Shown: positions 9,055-18,816, counted from the stretch's first letter. The stretch: 64,000 bases of DNA from HXMU1420-13 sp965601825 (GCA_965601825.1 OZ271839.1:1674001-1738000), one strand, 5' to 3'. Numbers and translations are program-made. The notes: generated from the sequence alone by a model not told the origin.

Positions 9055-10488
9055 ATGACTCCAGTTCGCCGTACAAAAATTGTTTGCACGATCGGCCCAA
9101 GTACAAATAATTTCGAATCTATAGTAAATCTTTTGCTGCATGGGATGAATGTTGCCAGAATCAATTGTTCTCATGGCTCACATGAAGTCCATGCCAATAG
9201 TATAGAATGTATTCGAAAGGCAGCCCGTGAATATGATTATAGTATTCCAGTTCTAGTCGATCTTCAAGGCCCGAAAATCCGAGTAGGACAAATGAAAGAT
9301 GGAGCTCAGGTATTGGAAGATGGGAGCATCATTACAATAACAGGTGATGATGTAGAAGGAACCAGCACTCTTATTCCAATCGATTATAAAAAATTGGTTG
9401 ATGAGGCAGAGATTGGAAATATCATACTTCTTGATGATGGTTTACTGGAATTTAAGATCATCGGTAAAAATGGAAATAATCTTGAAGCGAAAGTAATAGT
9501 TGGTGGTTTACTGAAATCAAGAAAAGGTGTGAATCTGCCAAATGTGAAGATTTCCATTCCGGCTTTAACTGAAAAAGATATCAGAGATCTTGAATTCGCG
9601 GTTGATCAGGATGCAGATTTTGTTGCGCTATCATTTGTTCGTACAGCAGATGAAGTTTACGATCTTAAATCTCGATTAGAGAAGCTTGGTAGCGAAGCAA
9701 AAGTAGTTGCAAAAATTGAAAAACCTGAAGCTATTGATAATATTGACTCCATTATCGAAGCAACAGACGCAATCATGGTTGCAAGAGGAGATTTGGGAAT
9801 AGAGATAGCGAACGAAGAAGTTCCGGTTATTCAAAAGACAATAATCCAAAAATGTCGAAAACAGGGAATACCGGTTATTACCGCAACTCAAATGTTGGAT
9901 TCCATGATTAATAACCCACGTCCAACTCGTGCCGAAAGTTCTGACGTAGCAAATGCAGTACTTGACGGAACAGATGCTGTTATGCTTTCAGGTGAAACTG
10001 CTGCAGGCAAATACCCTATGGAAGCAGTGAATGTTATGGATCGTATTTGCAGGAAAGTTGAGGAAAGAAGTCCTCAATTATATAATAGTCTAGATTATAT
10101 AAATCCGGCAATGCATGAAAAACAGATTATCGAATCAATCTCCCATTCGTGCATCTTCCTGGCAGATAATGTTGGTGCCAAGGTGATAAGTACAATTACA
10201 CACAGTGGAAGCACAGCACGAAGAGTTGCAAAATTCAGACCACGTGTTCCAATTTTTGCATTTACAGAATCACAGAAAATAAGGCGTCAATTAAATCTGG
10301 TTTGGGGAGTTAGATCGGTTCGATTAGATGAGCTCTTCGACACTGATAAAAGTGTTCAGCTCATGAAAAACTACTTGAAAGACAATGGTCAGGTTAAAGT
10401 CGGTGAACGAGTAGTTATAGCTACGGGTATTCCAACTGCCAAAAGAGGTCATACAAATATGATGACTGTTAGTACGATAGAAGAGTAA
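9055..10488 (+). CDS. pyk: Pyruvate kinase
   Basis: It catalyses the last step of glycolysis, phosphoenolpyruvate plus ADP to pyruvate plus ATP. The 477-aa protein has the (beta/alpha)8 barrel start RRTKIVCTIGPST (5-17) and R35INCSHG. The B domain spans about 72-170. The active-site signature VVAKIEKPEAID contains K220 and E222. MVARGDLGIEI (241-251) and ITATQMLDSM (275-284) bind metal and substrate. The C-terminal domain is present, with no extra PEP-utilising domain. The ATG lies 31 bases before the end of the intergenic gap to the next gene, a TPR lipoprotein, so the two may be cotranscribed. Confidence 0.97.
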   Translation: MTPVRRTKIVCTIGPSTNNFESIVNLLLHGMNVARINCSHGSHEVHANSIECIRKAAREYDYSIPVLVDLQGPKIRVGQMKDGAQVLEDGSIITITGDDVEGTSTLIPIDYKKLVDEAEIGNIILLDDGLLEFKIIGKNGNNLEAKVIVGGLLKSRKGVNLPNVKISIPALTEKDIRDLEFAVDQDADFVALSFVRTADEVYDLKSRLEKLGSEAKVVAKIEKPEAIDNIDSIIEATDAIMVARGDLGIEIANEEVPVIQKTIIQKCRKQGIPVITATQMLDSMINNPRPTRAESSDVANAVLDGTDAVMLSGETAAGKYPMEAVNVMDRICRKVEERSPQLYNSLDYINPAMHEKQIIESISHSCIFLADNVGAKVISTITHSGSTARRVAKFRPRVPIFAFTESQKIRRQLNLVWGVRSVRLDELFDTDKSVQLMKNYLKDNGQVKVGERVVIATGIPTAKRGHTNMMTVSTIEE

Positions 10489-10519
10489 TTCCCGTTGTGA
10501 TGTAAATAGGTAAGACTTT

Positions 10520-13255
10520 ATGCGTCACTTCATTCTACTATTATTAGCAATTTTTGCAATTACAGGGTGTAAGAGTTCGTTTAAGTCAAATTTTCGTGAC
10601 TTTAATGCTTATTACAATACCTATTATAATGCAAAGAAGAGTTATAATAGGGGACTTGAAAAGAGTTTAGAGCAAGAGCGAACCTACAATACCTTGCAAC
10701 CCATTCGGATTTATGAAACTCCAAAAGGTGCAGGTTCCACAGACTTCAATAATGCGATTGAAAAAGGAGCAAGTGTACTTAGAAAGTTTGATGATACTAA
10801 GTGGGTTGATAATGCATTAGAAATAATTGGTAAGTCCTATTATTTCAGAAGTGAATACTTCAGTGCAATTCAAAAGTTCGAAGAGTTGTCTGTAAACACT
10901 AAAGACGTTGAATTACAGCAACGCTCCATTTATTGGAAAGGTAGAGTATTACTTGAACTTGAAGCTTACAATGATGGGATTCAATTTTTGAACGAACAAC
11001 TTTCACTTAATGATGGCGAATGGAAGTCAAAGTTAGAGTGGCAGGTAAAAGTTGTTCTAGCTGAACATTATATAGCTACTGAAAATTGGGTGATTGCACT
11101 TGATTTATTAAATGAAAGTGTAGGTAAAATTCCAGGAAGAGCTAACAATGAGCGCGGGTATTTTCTTATTGGTCAGATTAATGAACGTCTCAGCAATCCA
11201 GCCGCTGCTTTCGAAGCCTATGATCAAGTCGGTAGATATTACAGTAATTACGATCTCCAGTTTGAGGCAAGAAAGAAAAAAGCAGAAGTGGCTCGAGATT
11301 TAGGAGATATTGATGAGGCAATAAAAGTCTTTGCAAATATGGTTCGAGATGATAAAAACACTGATTTCATCTCAGAATTAAATCTTGAACTTGGTAAGTC
11401 TGAGCAGCTAAAAGGAAATTCAGAAAAAGCCCGAGATATTTTCATTTCAATACTGCAAGACCCAATAAATAAGCCTGATAATAAAACAAAAGCACTTACT
11501 TACTATGGGCTTGCCGAATTGTATAGATTTGATTTCGATAATTATTCACTTGCTGCCGCTTATTACGATTCTTCTGCAAACCTGAATATCTCTTCTGAAG
11601 AGTTACCCGAAGACTATGATGCTCGAAATCTAGCCGATTCCTTTGGTGCTTATGCAGATTTAACGTTTGAAGTGTATGAACTGGATAGCTTGCTTTGGCT
11701 TGGTTCTTTATCAGAAGAGGCCTTTGATTCAGTTATAAAGGAAATGGAAGCTCAGAAATTAGCTGAAATTGAACGCCTAAGAGAAGAGCAAGAACAGCAA
11801 AGAAATACCTTACTAAATGTAGGTGGAAATAATAATCAGATTCAATCGGGAAATAGTGAAAATGGATTTTTAAATATCAGGAATCCGTTATTAATAACTG
11901 ACGCCTCAGAACAGTTTAGAGCTATTTGGGGAGTAAGACCATTAGTAGATAATTGGAGAGTCAGCTCGCTTATTGTTAATGTGAGTGTTGATAATAATAA
12001 TCAGAATGGGGAAGAGAATATATCTGGCGTTCAGCAATTGAACACCGTCGACTTAAGCATTGATTTAAGTAGAATACCTTTCACTCAATCAGATCAGGAT
12101 TCTCTCAAAGATGAAATTGCAGTTTTAACCTATGAGTTAGGGAATCTTTTCTTTTTGCAGTTAGATCAGCCTGATAGTGCGAATTTATATTTCAATAAGG
12201 TACTTGAGTCTCGACCTAACAGTGAGGTTATCCCGATTACACTCTATTCTTTGTCCGAATTATTTAATATCCAGGGTGATGAGGTACAATCTAGATTCTA
12301 TGCTGAACAATTAATCGATCGTTTTCCTGAAACTGAGTTTGCACAACGTGTTACAACAAAATTTGATTTGGAAATACCTGATGGTCAAGGTTACAATGAA
12401 GCTAATCCAAGAGATATATTTTTGGATTTGTTGGTTAATTCAGAGTTATCAGATGTAGAGAAAGCTGAAAGTTTAGCCGAGTTATCAATTGAATTTAAAG
12501 AAGAATCATTTAGTGATAGAGCACTTTATGAGTCAATTCAAGAGTACATTCGTATCGCGAAAAGAGATTCAACATTTATTGAAAATTCATCTGCATGGAT
12601 TAATCAAAACGGTGATTGGCAGAAAAGTCTAGAACTTTTTGAAAATGAAAAGGATTCTGTGCGATTAGCTTTCAATGATTCTAGCATCACTAAGACGGCA
12701 GCTGATTCATCTTTTTATTATAGTCTAAGCGACTCAGTACTTGTAAAGCCTGATTTAAATAGCTTTTTCCCCTATGAAGGAGCAATGTGGGACTCAGTTC
12801 GAGCAAAAATCAATTTGTTTTCAGCTACTTTTGGTGCATCAACCTATTCAAATTATGTGAATTCCTTAAAAGCAGAATTTGGGTTGCCAAAAACTGAAAT
12901 AGTTACGGAGGAATCTGAACTGAAGAGTGAAAACATTTCAAGCATCCAGACTAACTCTGATTATTTAAATTGTGTAGAATTAAATGTCATGCCAATGATT
13001 AGAGGAGGTGACGATGTTCTGGATGAAGTGCTTCGATTTGGTCCAAACTTGAAAGAGGACACTATTTCATTTCTATTTTTTATCAATCAAAGAGGGATAA
13101 TTGATGAATTTAAATTGTCATCTGATACAGATAATGAGGTTCTTATCTCCGAATATGTTGATGCAATCGACAGAATGATTTCTTTTGAGCCAATTTTAAT
13201 TAATGGCGAAGCTCAAAAAGTGGCTTGTGAGATTGAATTCACAATTCCGAAGTAA
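10520..13255 (+). CDS. Large TPR lipoprotein with TonB-C-like C-terminal domain
   Basis: This 911-aa protein has a signal peptide and the lipobox AITGC (C17), so it should be a periplasm-facing lipoprotein. Residues 20-370 and 540-620 contain TPR-like helical pairs (ALEIIGKSYYFRSEYFSAIQ, NNERGYFLIGQINERLSNPA). A charged coiled-coil-like stretch lies near 410-430 (EAQKLAEIERLREEQEQQR). The last 95 residues resemble the TonB C-terminal fold: MIRGGDDVL, then SFLFFINQRGIIDEFKL, then ISFEPILINGEAQKV and EIEFTIP. The architecture recalls T9SS SprE/PorW-type TPR lipoproteins, but I cannot confirm that. Its TAA abuts the convergent pyrD stop with no spacer. Confidence 0.8.
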   Translation: MRHFILLLLAIFAITGCKSSFKSNFRDFNAYYNTYYNAKKSYNRGLEKSLEQERTYNTLQPIRIYETPKGAGSTDFNNAIEKGASVLRKFDDTKWVDNALEIIGKSYYFRSEYFSAIQKFEELSVNTKDVELQQRSIYWKGRVLLELEAYNDGIQFLNEQLSLNDGEWKSKLEWQVKVVLAEHYIATENWVIALDLLNESVGKIPGRANNERGYFLIGQINERLSNPAAAFEAYDQVGRYYSNYDLQFEARKKKAEVARDLGDIDEAIKVFANMVRDDKNTDFISELNLELGKSEQLKGNSEKARDIFISILQDPINKPDNKTKALTYYGLAELYRFDFDNYSLAAAYYDSSANLNISSEELPEDYDARNLADSFGAYADLTFEVYELDSLLWLGSLSEEAFDSVIKEMEAQKLAEIERLREEQEQQRNTLLNVGGNNNQIQSGNSENGFLNIRNPLLITDASEQFRAIWGVRPLVDNWRVSSLIVNVSVDNNNQNGEENISGVQQLNTVDLSIDLSRIPFTQSDQDSLKDEIAVLTYELGNLFFLQLDQPDSANLYFNKVLESRPNSEVIPITLYSLSELFNIQGDEVQSRFYAEQLIDRFPETEFAQRVTTKFDLEIPDGQGYNEANPRDIFLDLLVNSELSDVEKAESLAELSIEFKEESFSDRALYESIQEYIRIAKRDSTFIENSSAWINQNGDWQKSLELFENEKDSVRLAFNDSSITKTAADSSFYYSLSDSVLVKPDLNSFFPYEGAMWDSVRAKINLFSATFGASTYSNYVNSLKAEFGLPKTEIVTEESELKSENISSIQTNSDYLNCVELNVMPMIRGGDDVLDEVLRFGPNLKEDTISFLFFINQRGIIDEFKLSSDTDNEVLISEYVDAIDRMISFEPILINGEAQKVACEIEFTIPK

Positions 13256-14284
13256 TTACCTTTTTTGCAATTCTTCTTTGATCCTCTTCACCAATCCAGG
13301 TCCCTGGTAAACCATCCCGGTATAAATCTGAATCAAATTAGCTCCTGCTTCCATTTTTTCTATAGCAGATTCCGGACTATCAATTCCTCCAATCCCAATA
13401 ATTGGTTTTGAACCTTGAAGAAATTCATTTAACCAACTAACGACCTGAGTACTTCTTTTTTGAATTGCCCGGCCACTTAATCCACCATTACCAATTTCAT
13501 CTAGCTTTAATAGATCTGTTTTAAGGTCTTTTCTGATCGAAGATGTATTTGTTGCAACATACCCATCAATGCCATATTTCTCGCAAATTTCTACGAGTTT
13601 TCCCAAATCTTCTTTGGGTGTATCAACTGAAAACTTGACTAAAGTAGGGACCTCAAAATCATCAATTTTCAGTCCTTTCAGCAAGGCTTCCAGTGCTGCA
13701 GGATCTTCAAATGTTTTTCCTTCTCCGGTATTTGGGCAAGAGATATTTACTGTTATGTAGTCTGCAACGGTGGTAGCTAAATCATAACTAAATTTATAAT
13801 CTTCTATTGCTGCATCACCATGTATGTTCGTGTCATTCGTCTTGGCTATGTTAACACCTAATGGAATTTTGAGGGAATATTTTTTAAGTCGATCTACAAT
13901 TTTTTCTGCACCTTCATTATTCAAACCCATTCTGTTTATCAAGGATTGATCTTGTGGCAATCGGAATGCTCTGGGTTTTGGATTTCCATCCGCTGGTTTG
14001 GCAGTAATGCTTCCTATCTCAACAAAGCCAAAACCAATCGATTGCATGGCTAAAGGTGTAACCCCGTTTTTATCAAAGCCGGCTGCTAATCCAACAGGAT
14101 TTGGGAATTTTAAACCCCAAAACTCCTGCTCAAGACCGTTATTTGATGAATCATACATTGATTCAAGAAAGATTCGGATTAATTCTGATTCATTTGCCCA
14201 TCTTGACATTTCAATAGCCCAATCATGTGCTGTTTCAGCATCTTTGCTAAATAGAAATGGTTTTAATAGTGAGGAGTAGAACAT
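13256..14284 (-). CDS. pyrD: Dihydroorotate dehydrogenase, class 2 (quinone)
   Basis: It oxidises dihydroorotate to orotate in pyrimidine synthesis and passes electrons via FMN to quinone at the inner membrane. The 342-aa length and the N-terminal helical extension (about 1-45) mark class 2. PNPVGLAAGFDKNG (61-74) binds FMN, VNISCPNTGEG carries the catalytic serine S182 of class 2, and PIIGIGGIDSPESAIEKMEAG holds the phosphate site. It is divergent from pabB (76-base gap) and convergent with the TPR lipoprotein, whose stop codon touches its own. Confidence 0.96.
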   Translation of the reverse strand: MFYSSLLKPFLFSKDAETAHDWAIEMSRWANESELIRIFLESMYDSSNNGLEQEFWGLKFPNPVGLAAGFDKNGVTPLAMQSIGFGFVEIGSITAKPADGNPKPRAFRLPQDQSLINRMGLNNEGAEKIVDRLKKYSLKIPLGVNIAKTNDTNIHGDAAIEDYKFSYDLATTVADYITVNISCPNTGEGKTFEDPAALEALLKGLKIDDFEVPTLVKFSVDTPKEDLGKLVEICEKYGIDGYVATNTSSIRKDLKTDLLKLDEIGNGGLSGRAIQKRSTQVVSWLNEFLQGSKPIIGIGGIDSPESAIEKMEAGANLIQIYTGMVYQGPGLVKRIKEELQKR

Positions 14285-14360
14285 TTTTGAATTTTGAAAT
14301 TATGATACGGAAAAGGGATTAAAAATAACCGAAAAGTCTTATCATCTCTCCGCGAAATCT

Positions 14361-15620
14361 ATGGCAAAAAAACCATTAAATATCGATGATCTAGTAAAGA
14401 AACTGCGTGTTTTTGGTGATGTGATATTGCTTGAATCCCAGAAAGCGGATCATCCATCAAGTCAACGTTCTTATCTAGCCGCCAAGCCCAAAGAGACGAT
14501 CTTTAGTGTTGGAAAGAGTCACTATAAAACAAAAGGATTGACAGTTTCCAAAATTCACGGAAATCCATGGACTATCATTAAAGATTTTCAGGCTAACTCT
14601 GAGGATTGGGTATTTGGATATTTTGGGTACGATCTAAAAAACGATGTTGAGAGACTTGAATCAAAGAATCCTCAGTTTAATAGTCTTCCTCTTTATTACT
14701 TCATGAAACCGGAAGTGTTGATTGAATTTGAATTGGATGGCAATTATCGATTTCTGAAAGGTGAGATGCCAAGCCTTGATCAAAGTGTGATTTTAGATGA
14801 GTTTAAGGATCAGGAATTGAAGATTTCGGATGAATCATCAATATCGGAAGAAGATTATATCAGGAATGTGATGAAAACCAAAGATTTGATCCATGAAGGA
14901 GATGTCTATGAGATCAATTATTCTTATGCAAAACAGTTTGATTTTAAAGGGTCAGGTTTTCATTTATACCAAAAGATGCGTGAAAACGGTCCGGTTCCAT
15001 TCGGAGCTTATTTAAAACTTAATGATGTTGAAGTATGCTGTGCTTCACCGGAACGATTTTTAAATAGGGAAGGGAATAAAGTTCATTCACAGCCTATTAA
15101 AGGGACTATTTCAAATTCAGAATTCTCTGATATAGAAGACTTAAAAAGTGAAAAGAATAGAGCTGAAAATCTTATGATTGTAGATCTGGTTAGAAATGAT
15201 CTCAATCGAATTGCCATACCGGGTTCAGTAAAGGTTGATCGGCTTTTTGAAATTCAGTCATTTGATACAGTTCATCAATTAGTTTCTACAGTTGAGTGTG
15301 ATGTTGAGGATGAAATGAATTCTTTGGAAATAATTAAAGCCTGCTTCCCAATGGGTTCAATGACAGGGGCACCCAAAATTGCTGCGATGCAAGCAATTGA
15401 CGAGTTAGAAAATTATAGTAGAGGAATATACTCGGGCGCGATAGGTTACTTTAAACCTAATGGAGATTTCGATTTTAATGTAGTCATAAGAACCGCAATT
15501 ATTGAAGATAGTACACTTACTTATCCCGTTGGCGGTGCCATAACTTCTGATTCTGATCCGCATGATGAATGGCAGGAAACAAAGGTTAAAACACTAGCTT
15601 TAAAAAAAGCATTGAAATAA
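14361..15620 (+). CDS. pabB: Aminodeoxychorismate synthase component I
   Basis: It converts chorismate and ammonia to 4-amino-4-deoxychorismate for folate synthesis. The 419-aa protein has the chorismate-binding fold in its C-terminal two thirds. HSQPIKGTI has lysine (K247) where anthranilate synthases have alanine (PIAGT), and this lysine distinguishes PabB from TrpE. NLMIVDLVRNDL, CFPMGSMTGAPK and GIYSGAIGYF are further signature blocks. No glutamine amidotransferase (PabA) or lyase (PabC) gene is adjacent, so both must be encoded elsewhere. Confidence 0.92.
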   Translation: MAKKPLNIDDLVKKLRVFGDVILLESQKADHPSSQRSYLAAKPKETIFSVGKSHYKTKGLTVSKIHGNPWTIIKDFQANSEDWVFGYFGYDLKNDVERLESKNPQFNSLPLYYFMKPEVLIEFELDGNYRFLKGEMPSLDQSVILDEFKDQELKISDESSISEEDYIRNVMKTKDLIHEGDVYEINYSYAKQFDFKGSGFHLYQKMRENGPVPFGAYLKLNDVEVCCASPERFLNREGNKVHSQPIKGTISNSEFSDIEDLKSEKNRAENLMIVDLVRNDLNRIAIPGSVKVDRLFEIQSFDTVHQLVSTVECDVEDEMNSLEIIKACFPMGSMTGAPKIAAMQAIDELENYSRGIYSGAIGYFKPNGDFDFNVVIRTAIIEDSTLTYPVGGAITSDSDPHDEWQETKVKTLALKKALK

Positions 15621-15680
15621 TTCATAAGTGGTGAATGAATTCCACTTTCATCGAGTTATATCAACTCTAAAGCAATTATT

Positions 15681-17186
15681 ATGAGTGAAAATAAACCGGC
15701 TATTTCAACCTTAGGTGCATTAAAAGAAAGTGGATGGCAATCCATATCAGTTAAAGATGAGATTCGAAAGAATCTTATCAAAAAAATTAGAGCCGGTGAG
15801 CCACTCTTTGAAGGCGTTCTTGGATATGAGAAGACCGTTTTGCCGCAAATTCAGCATGCTATTCTATCAAGACACGATTTGATTTTATTGGGACTTAGAG
15901 GTCAGGCAAAAACCAGAATTCTGAGAAACCTTGTTCGATTTTTGGATGAGTATATGCCAATAGTAGCAGGATCAGAGATAAATGATGATCCATACAAGCC
16001 GCTTTCTAAATACGCAAAAGATCAAATTGCAGTAAAAGGTGACGAAACTCCAATCGATTGGGTGCACAGAAATCATCGATATGGAGAAAAATTAGCAACA
16101 CCTGACACGACCGTTGCTGACTTGATTGGGGATATAGATCCAATCAAAGCAGCTACACATAAATTGAATCTTGCCGATGAAAATGCGATTAACTTTGGGC
16201 TAATACCAAGGACAAATCGTGGAATCTTTGTGATTAATGAATTGCCGGATCTTCAGCCAAGAATTCAGGTGGCTTTGCTAAATATTATGCAGGAGCGAGA
16301 CATTCAAATACGTGGATTCAATGTTAGAATTCCCCTGGATATTTCAATGGCTTTCTCTGCTAATCCTGAAGATTATACAAATCGTGGGAACATCATAACT
16401 CCGTTAAAAGATAGAATTGATGCGCAGATTATTACACATTATCCAAAAGAACTGGAAGTTGGGATAGAAATAACACGTCAGGAAGCTTGGGATGATCGAC
16501 AGGAATCAACCACAATTCATGTGCCACATGTATACAGAGAAATTATAGAACAAGCAGCATTTGAAGCGAGAGAATCAGAATATGTAGATCAGAAAAGTGG
16601 TGTTTCTACGAGAATGACAATCACAGCTATGGAGCAAATTCTATCTTCTGCTGAGCGTAGAGCTGTTATTAATAATGAAAAGAATACATCCATAAGAATC
16701 GCTGACATCTTTCACATGATACCTGCGCTAACTGGAAAATTAGAGTTAGTCTACGAAGGCGAGCAGGAAGGTGCAATCAGTGTAGCAAAACACATTATTG
16801 GAAAAGCGGTAAGCAAAACTTTTAAATCATACTTTCCCGATCCTCAAAGTAGGAATGGAGATGATAAAAGTAAGTACTCTGAGATTACAGATTGGTTCAC
16901 AAAAGGTAACGAAGTGAACTTGCCTGATACACTTCCATACTCTGAATACAGCAAATCACTCGAATCTGTACATGGGTTAAAAAAACTGGTAACAGACTAT
17001 GTAAGGCCGGAATCAGAAGTCGAACTTCATTCTTGGATGGATCTTGCATTAGAAGCGTTACATCAAAACTCGATGTTAAGTAAAGAGGATAAAGATGATC
17101 ATTCTAAGTATTCAGATATGATCGGTTCCATGTTCTCATCTTTCGACGGATTGAAAGATGAAGATTATGAGGATTTTGACATATAA
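15681..17186 (+). CDS. Magnesium-chelatase-like AAA ATPase
   Basis: This 501-aa cytoplasmic protein belongs to the ChlI/MoxR side of the AAA+ superfamily. Walker A is GLRGQAKT (71-78), and the Walker B-like strand is GIFVINELPDL, with N before the catalytic E. Arginine-finger candidates lie in TPLKDRIDAQI. An insert follows Walker A, as is usual for chelatase I subunits. Bacteroidota commonly carry such proteins without making chlorophyll, usually with a von Willebrand factor A partner. No partner is next to this gene. The target is unknown. It lies 60 bases after pabB and 69 before rpmE. Confidence 0.84.
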   Translation: MSENKPAISTLGALKESGWQSISVKDEIRKNLIKKIRAGEPLFEGVLGYEKTVLPQIQHAILSRHDLILLGLRGQAKTRILRNLVRFLDEYMPIVAGSEINDDPYKPLSKYAKDQIAVKGDETPIDWVHRNHRYGEKLATPDTTVADLIGDIDPIKAATHKLNLADENAINFGLIPRTNRGIFVINELPDLQPRIQVALLNIMQERDIQIRGFNVRIPLDISMAFSANPEDYTNRGNIITPLKDRIDAQIITHYPKELEVGIEITRQEAWDDRQESTTIHVPHVYREIIEQAAFEARESEYVDQKSGVSTRMTITAMEQILSSAERRAVINNEKNTSIRIADIFHMIPALTGKLELVYEGEQEGAISVAKHIIGKAVSKTFKSYFPDPQSRNGDDKSKYSEITDWFTKGNEVNLPDTLPYSEYSKSLESVHGLKKLVTDYVRPESEVELHSWMDLALEALHQNSMLSKEDKDDHSKYSDMIGSMFSSFDGLKDEDYEDFDI

Positions 17187-17255
17187 TGATTGAAATCTCG
17201 GAGAGTTAATCGTATATTTATTGCCTTTCCAAGAAAATGAAGGAATAATCCAGAT

Positions 17256-17465
17256 ATGAAAGCAGGAATTCATCCAGACTATAAAGAGATCACGGTTGTA
17301 CTGAGCGACGGGTCAGAAATTAAGACCAGAAGCACAATGAACACCAAAGATGGAGTGTACAAAACTGAGATCGACTCAAAAAACCACCCATTTTACACTA
17401 AGAAAGCATTCACAGCGAAGGCTGGTCGTGTTGATCGATTCAAAAGAATGTATACAAAGAAATAA
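17256..17465 (+). CDS. rpmE: 50S ribosomal protein L31 (Cys-less)
   Basis: This 69-aa protein begins MKAGIHPDYKEI and ends with the conserved GRVDRFKRMY. HPFYT in the middle is the L31 core. The CxxC zinc pair of classical L31 is absent (VVLSDGSEIK; IDSKNHPFYT), so this is a zinc-independent form. A terminator follows 21 bases after the stop. The position after a 69-base gap suggests its own promoter. Confidence 0.95.
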   Translation: MKAGIHPDYKEITVVLSDGSEIKTRSTMNTKDGVYKTEIDSKNHPFYTKKAFTAKAGRVDRFKRMYTKK

Positions 17466-17486
17466 TCCTATTTCTCCATGGTTTTC

Positions 17487-17519
17487 AAAGGATGTATCTA
17501 TTAGATGCATCCTTTTTTT
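17487..17519 (+). terminator. Terminator of rpmE
   Basis: GGATGTATC pairs with GATGCATCC around a TATTA loop (one G-U pair). Flanking AAA/TTT extends the stem, and a seven-T tract follows. It ends 11 bases before the ATG of the next gene and so rules out an upstream start for that gene. Confidence 0.86.
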
Positions 17520-17530
17520 ATTTTATAGAT

Positions 17531-18166
17531 ATGCATATTGAAGTATTTGAAGTCGGCCCTTTTTTAGAAAACACCTATTTGCTAATACAAAATGGTGAAG
17601 CAATTGTTATCGATCCTGGTTTTTACGCAGAACAAGAATTCCATGCTTTTAAAGAAAAGTTGGAAGAGCATGATGTTGAATTTGTAGCAATAGTTTTAAC
17701 TCATTCCCATGTTGACCATGTATTGGGCTTACATCGAGTATTAAAAGACTATCAGGTTCCTGTTTATTTAAATACAGATGATCTGTTTTTATGGGAAAAC
17801 TTTGGTAATCAAGCTACTATGTTTGGTTTGCGTCAGGTTGGGTTCAGTTTTACACCTAATTCATTACCCGATTCCGGTATGTTCAAAATTGGTGAGTTCG
17901 AATTTGAGTGCTTATACACACCTGGACATTCGCCAGATCACACGGCGATTTATTTTAAAGAGTTAGGAATTTGCATAGCTGGTGATGCTCTATTCAATGA
18001 AAGTATCGGCAGAACCGATTTATATAAAGGTGATTTTGATTTATTAGCTCAATCAATACGAGAAAAGCTCTATACACTACCGGAAAAAACGGTTATTTAT
18101 CCGGGGCATGGTCCAACTACAACCATCAGTCACGAAAAGAAGAACAATCCTTTTGTTAAAGCTTAG
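17531..18166 (+). CDS. Metallo-beta-lactamase-fold hydrolase (glyoxalase II-like)
   Basis: This 211-aa cytoplasmic hydrolase has the binuclear metal motif THSHVDH (57-63: H58, H60, D62, H63), then PGHSPDH (H133), GDALF (D152) and PGHG (H193). The order and spacing fit the small glyoxalase-II-like/YcbL group, which hydrolyses thioesters such as S-lactoylglutathione. The true substrate is unknown. The ATG at 17531 is preferred because the longer in-frame ORF would begin inside the rpmE terminator. Its TAG overlaps the convergent TPR gene by 4 bases. Confidence 0.87.
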   Translation: MHIEVFEVGPFLENTYLLIQNGEAIVIDPGFYAEQEFHAFKEKLEEHDVEFVAIVLTHSHVDHVLGLHRVLKDYQVPVYLNTDDLFLWENFGNQATMFGLRQVGFSFTPNSLPDSGMFKIGEFEFECLYTPGHSPDHTAIYFKELGICIAGDALFNESIGRTDLYKGDFDLLAQSIREKLYTLPEKTVIYPGHGPTTTISHEKKNNPFVKA

Positions 18167-18771
18167 TCGTTTTTAAGCTGATCAATCTTTTCAAGGAATT
18201 CGTCGGCTTTTTCTTCATTTACTTCGATTAATCGCTCATACATTTTAATCGCTGCTTTTTTATTTCCTTGATTAATATGGATTTTAGCTAAGGTTTCGGA
18301 AACAATATCTTCAATGTTATTAGCTTCTTCGCTTAAATCTTCCATGGAATCTTCATCCGAGTCCAGTGGAATTTGAATTCGTTGTGATTCAACGGCCTCT
18401 AGCATTTCAATTAAACGATCCAGGTCTAGAATTGGAGATCTACGACTTCCCTGTTGAAGCTTTCGATTCTCCGAATATCTATTTTGTGGAATAGCAGCAT
18501 CAAATTTTTCCGGGTGCACCAAAAAGTAATGAAGGTGTTCCATCAAAGGGCTACCTGCTGCGAAATTCTTGGCAATAAGTGCTTCTTTAATAGCTAGTTT
18601 ATTTTCTTCTTTAAGATGATATAACCAGGCGAGTAAAAAATGCCCGACAGCATCGGGATCTCTTTTCCTTACTTGCTTCTGAAGCTTATTTATGGCTTTA
18701 TCCTGATCTTTTTCGAAGATCTCAACATAGGAAGCCAACGATTTTGGTATGTTAAAGGGTAGCTGCTGCAT
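18163..18771 (-). CDS. Cytoplasmic TPR-like protein downstream of lptE
   Basis: This 202-aa soluble protein has no signal sequence. It has a helical N-terminal half (DKAINKLQKQVRKRDPDAVG), an acidic middle (SDEDSMEDLSEEANNIEDI, about 140-160) and a C-terminal TPR-like pair (LAKIHINQGNKKAAIKMYERL). It follows lptE by 45 bases and is probably the last gene of the sigma-54 activator/lptE unit. Small TPR proteins occur at this place in many Bacteroidota operons. Function is unknown; it may be a scaffold. Confidence 0.75.
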   Translation of the reverse strand: MQQLPFNIPKSLASYVEIFEKDQDKAINKLQKQVRKRDPDAVGHFLLAWLYHLKEENKLAIKEALIAKNFAAGSPLMEHLHYFLVHPEKFDAAIPQNRYSENRKLQQGSRRSPILDLDRLIEMLEAVESQRIQIPLDSDEDSMEDLSEEANNIEDIVSETLAKIHINQGNKKAAIKMYERLIEVNEEKADEFLEKIDQLKND

Positions 18772-18816
18772 TTCTTAGATCAATAATACAGCACCGAACA
18801 TAATTAAACAATGATT

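Noticed and set aside
15681..17186. Bacteriochlorophyll or cobalamin chelatase subunit
   Set aside because: No other pigment or corrin genes are near and the family occurs widely in Bacteroidota that make neither.
17492..17530. Upstream ATG for the MBL-fold gene
   Set aside because: The extra codons overlap the rpmE terminator and encode a non-conserved tail; the ATG at 17531 gives the normal family start.
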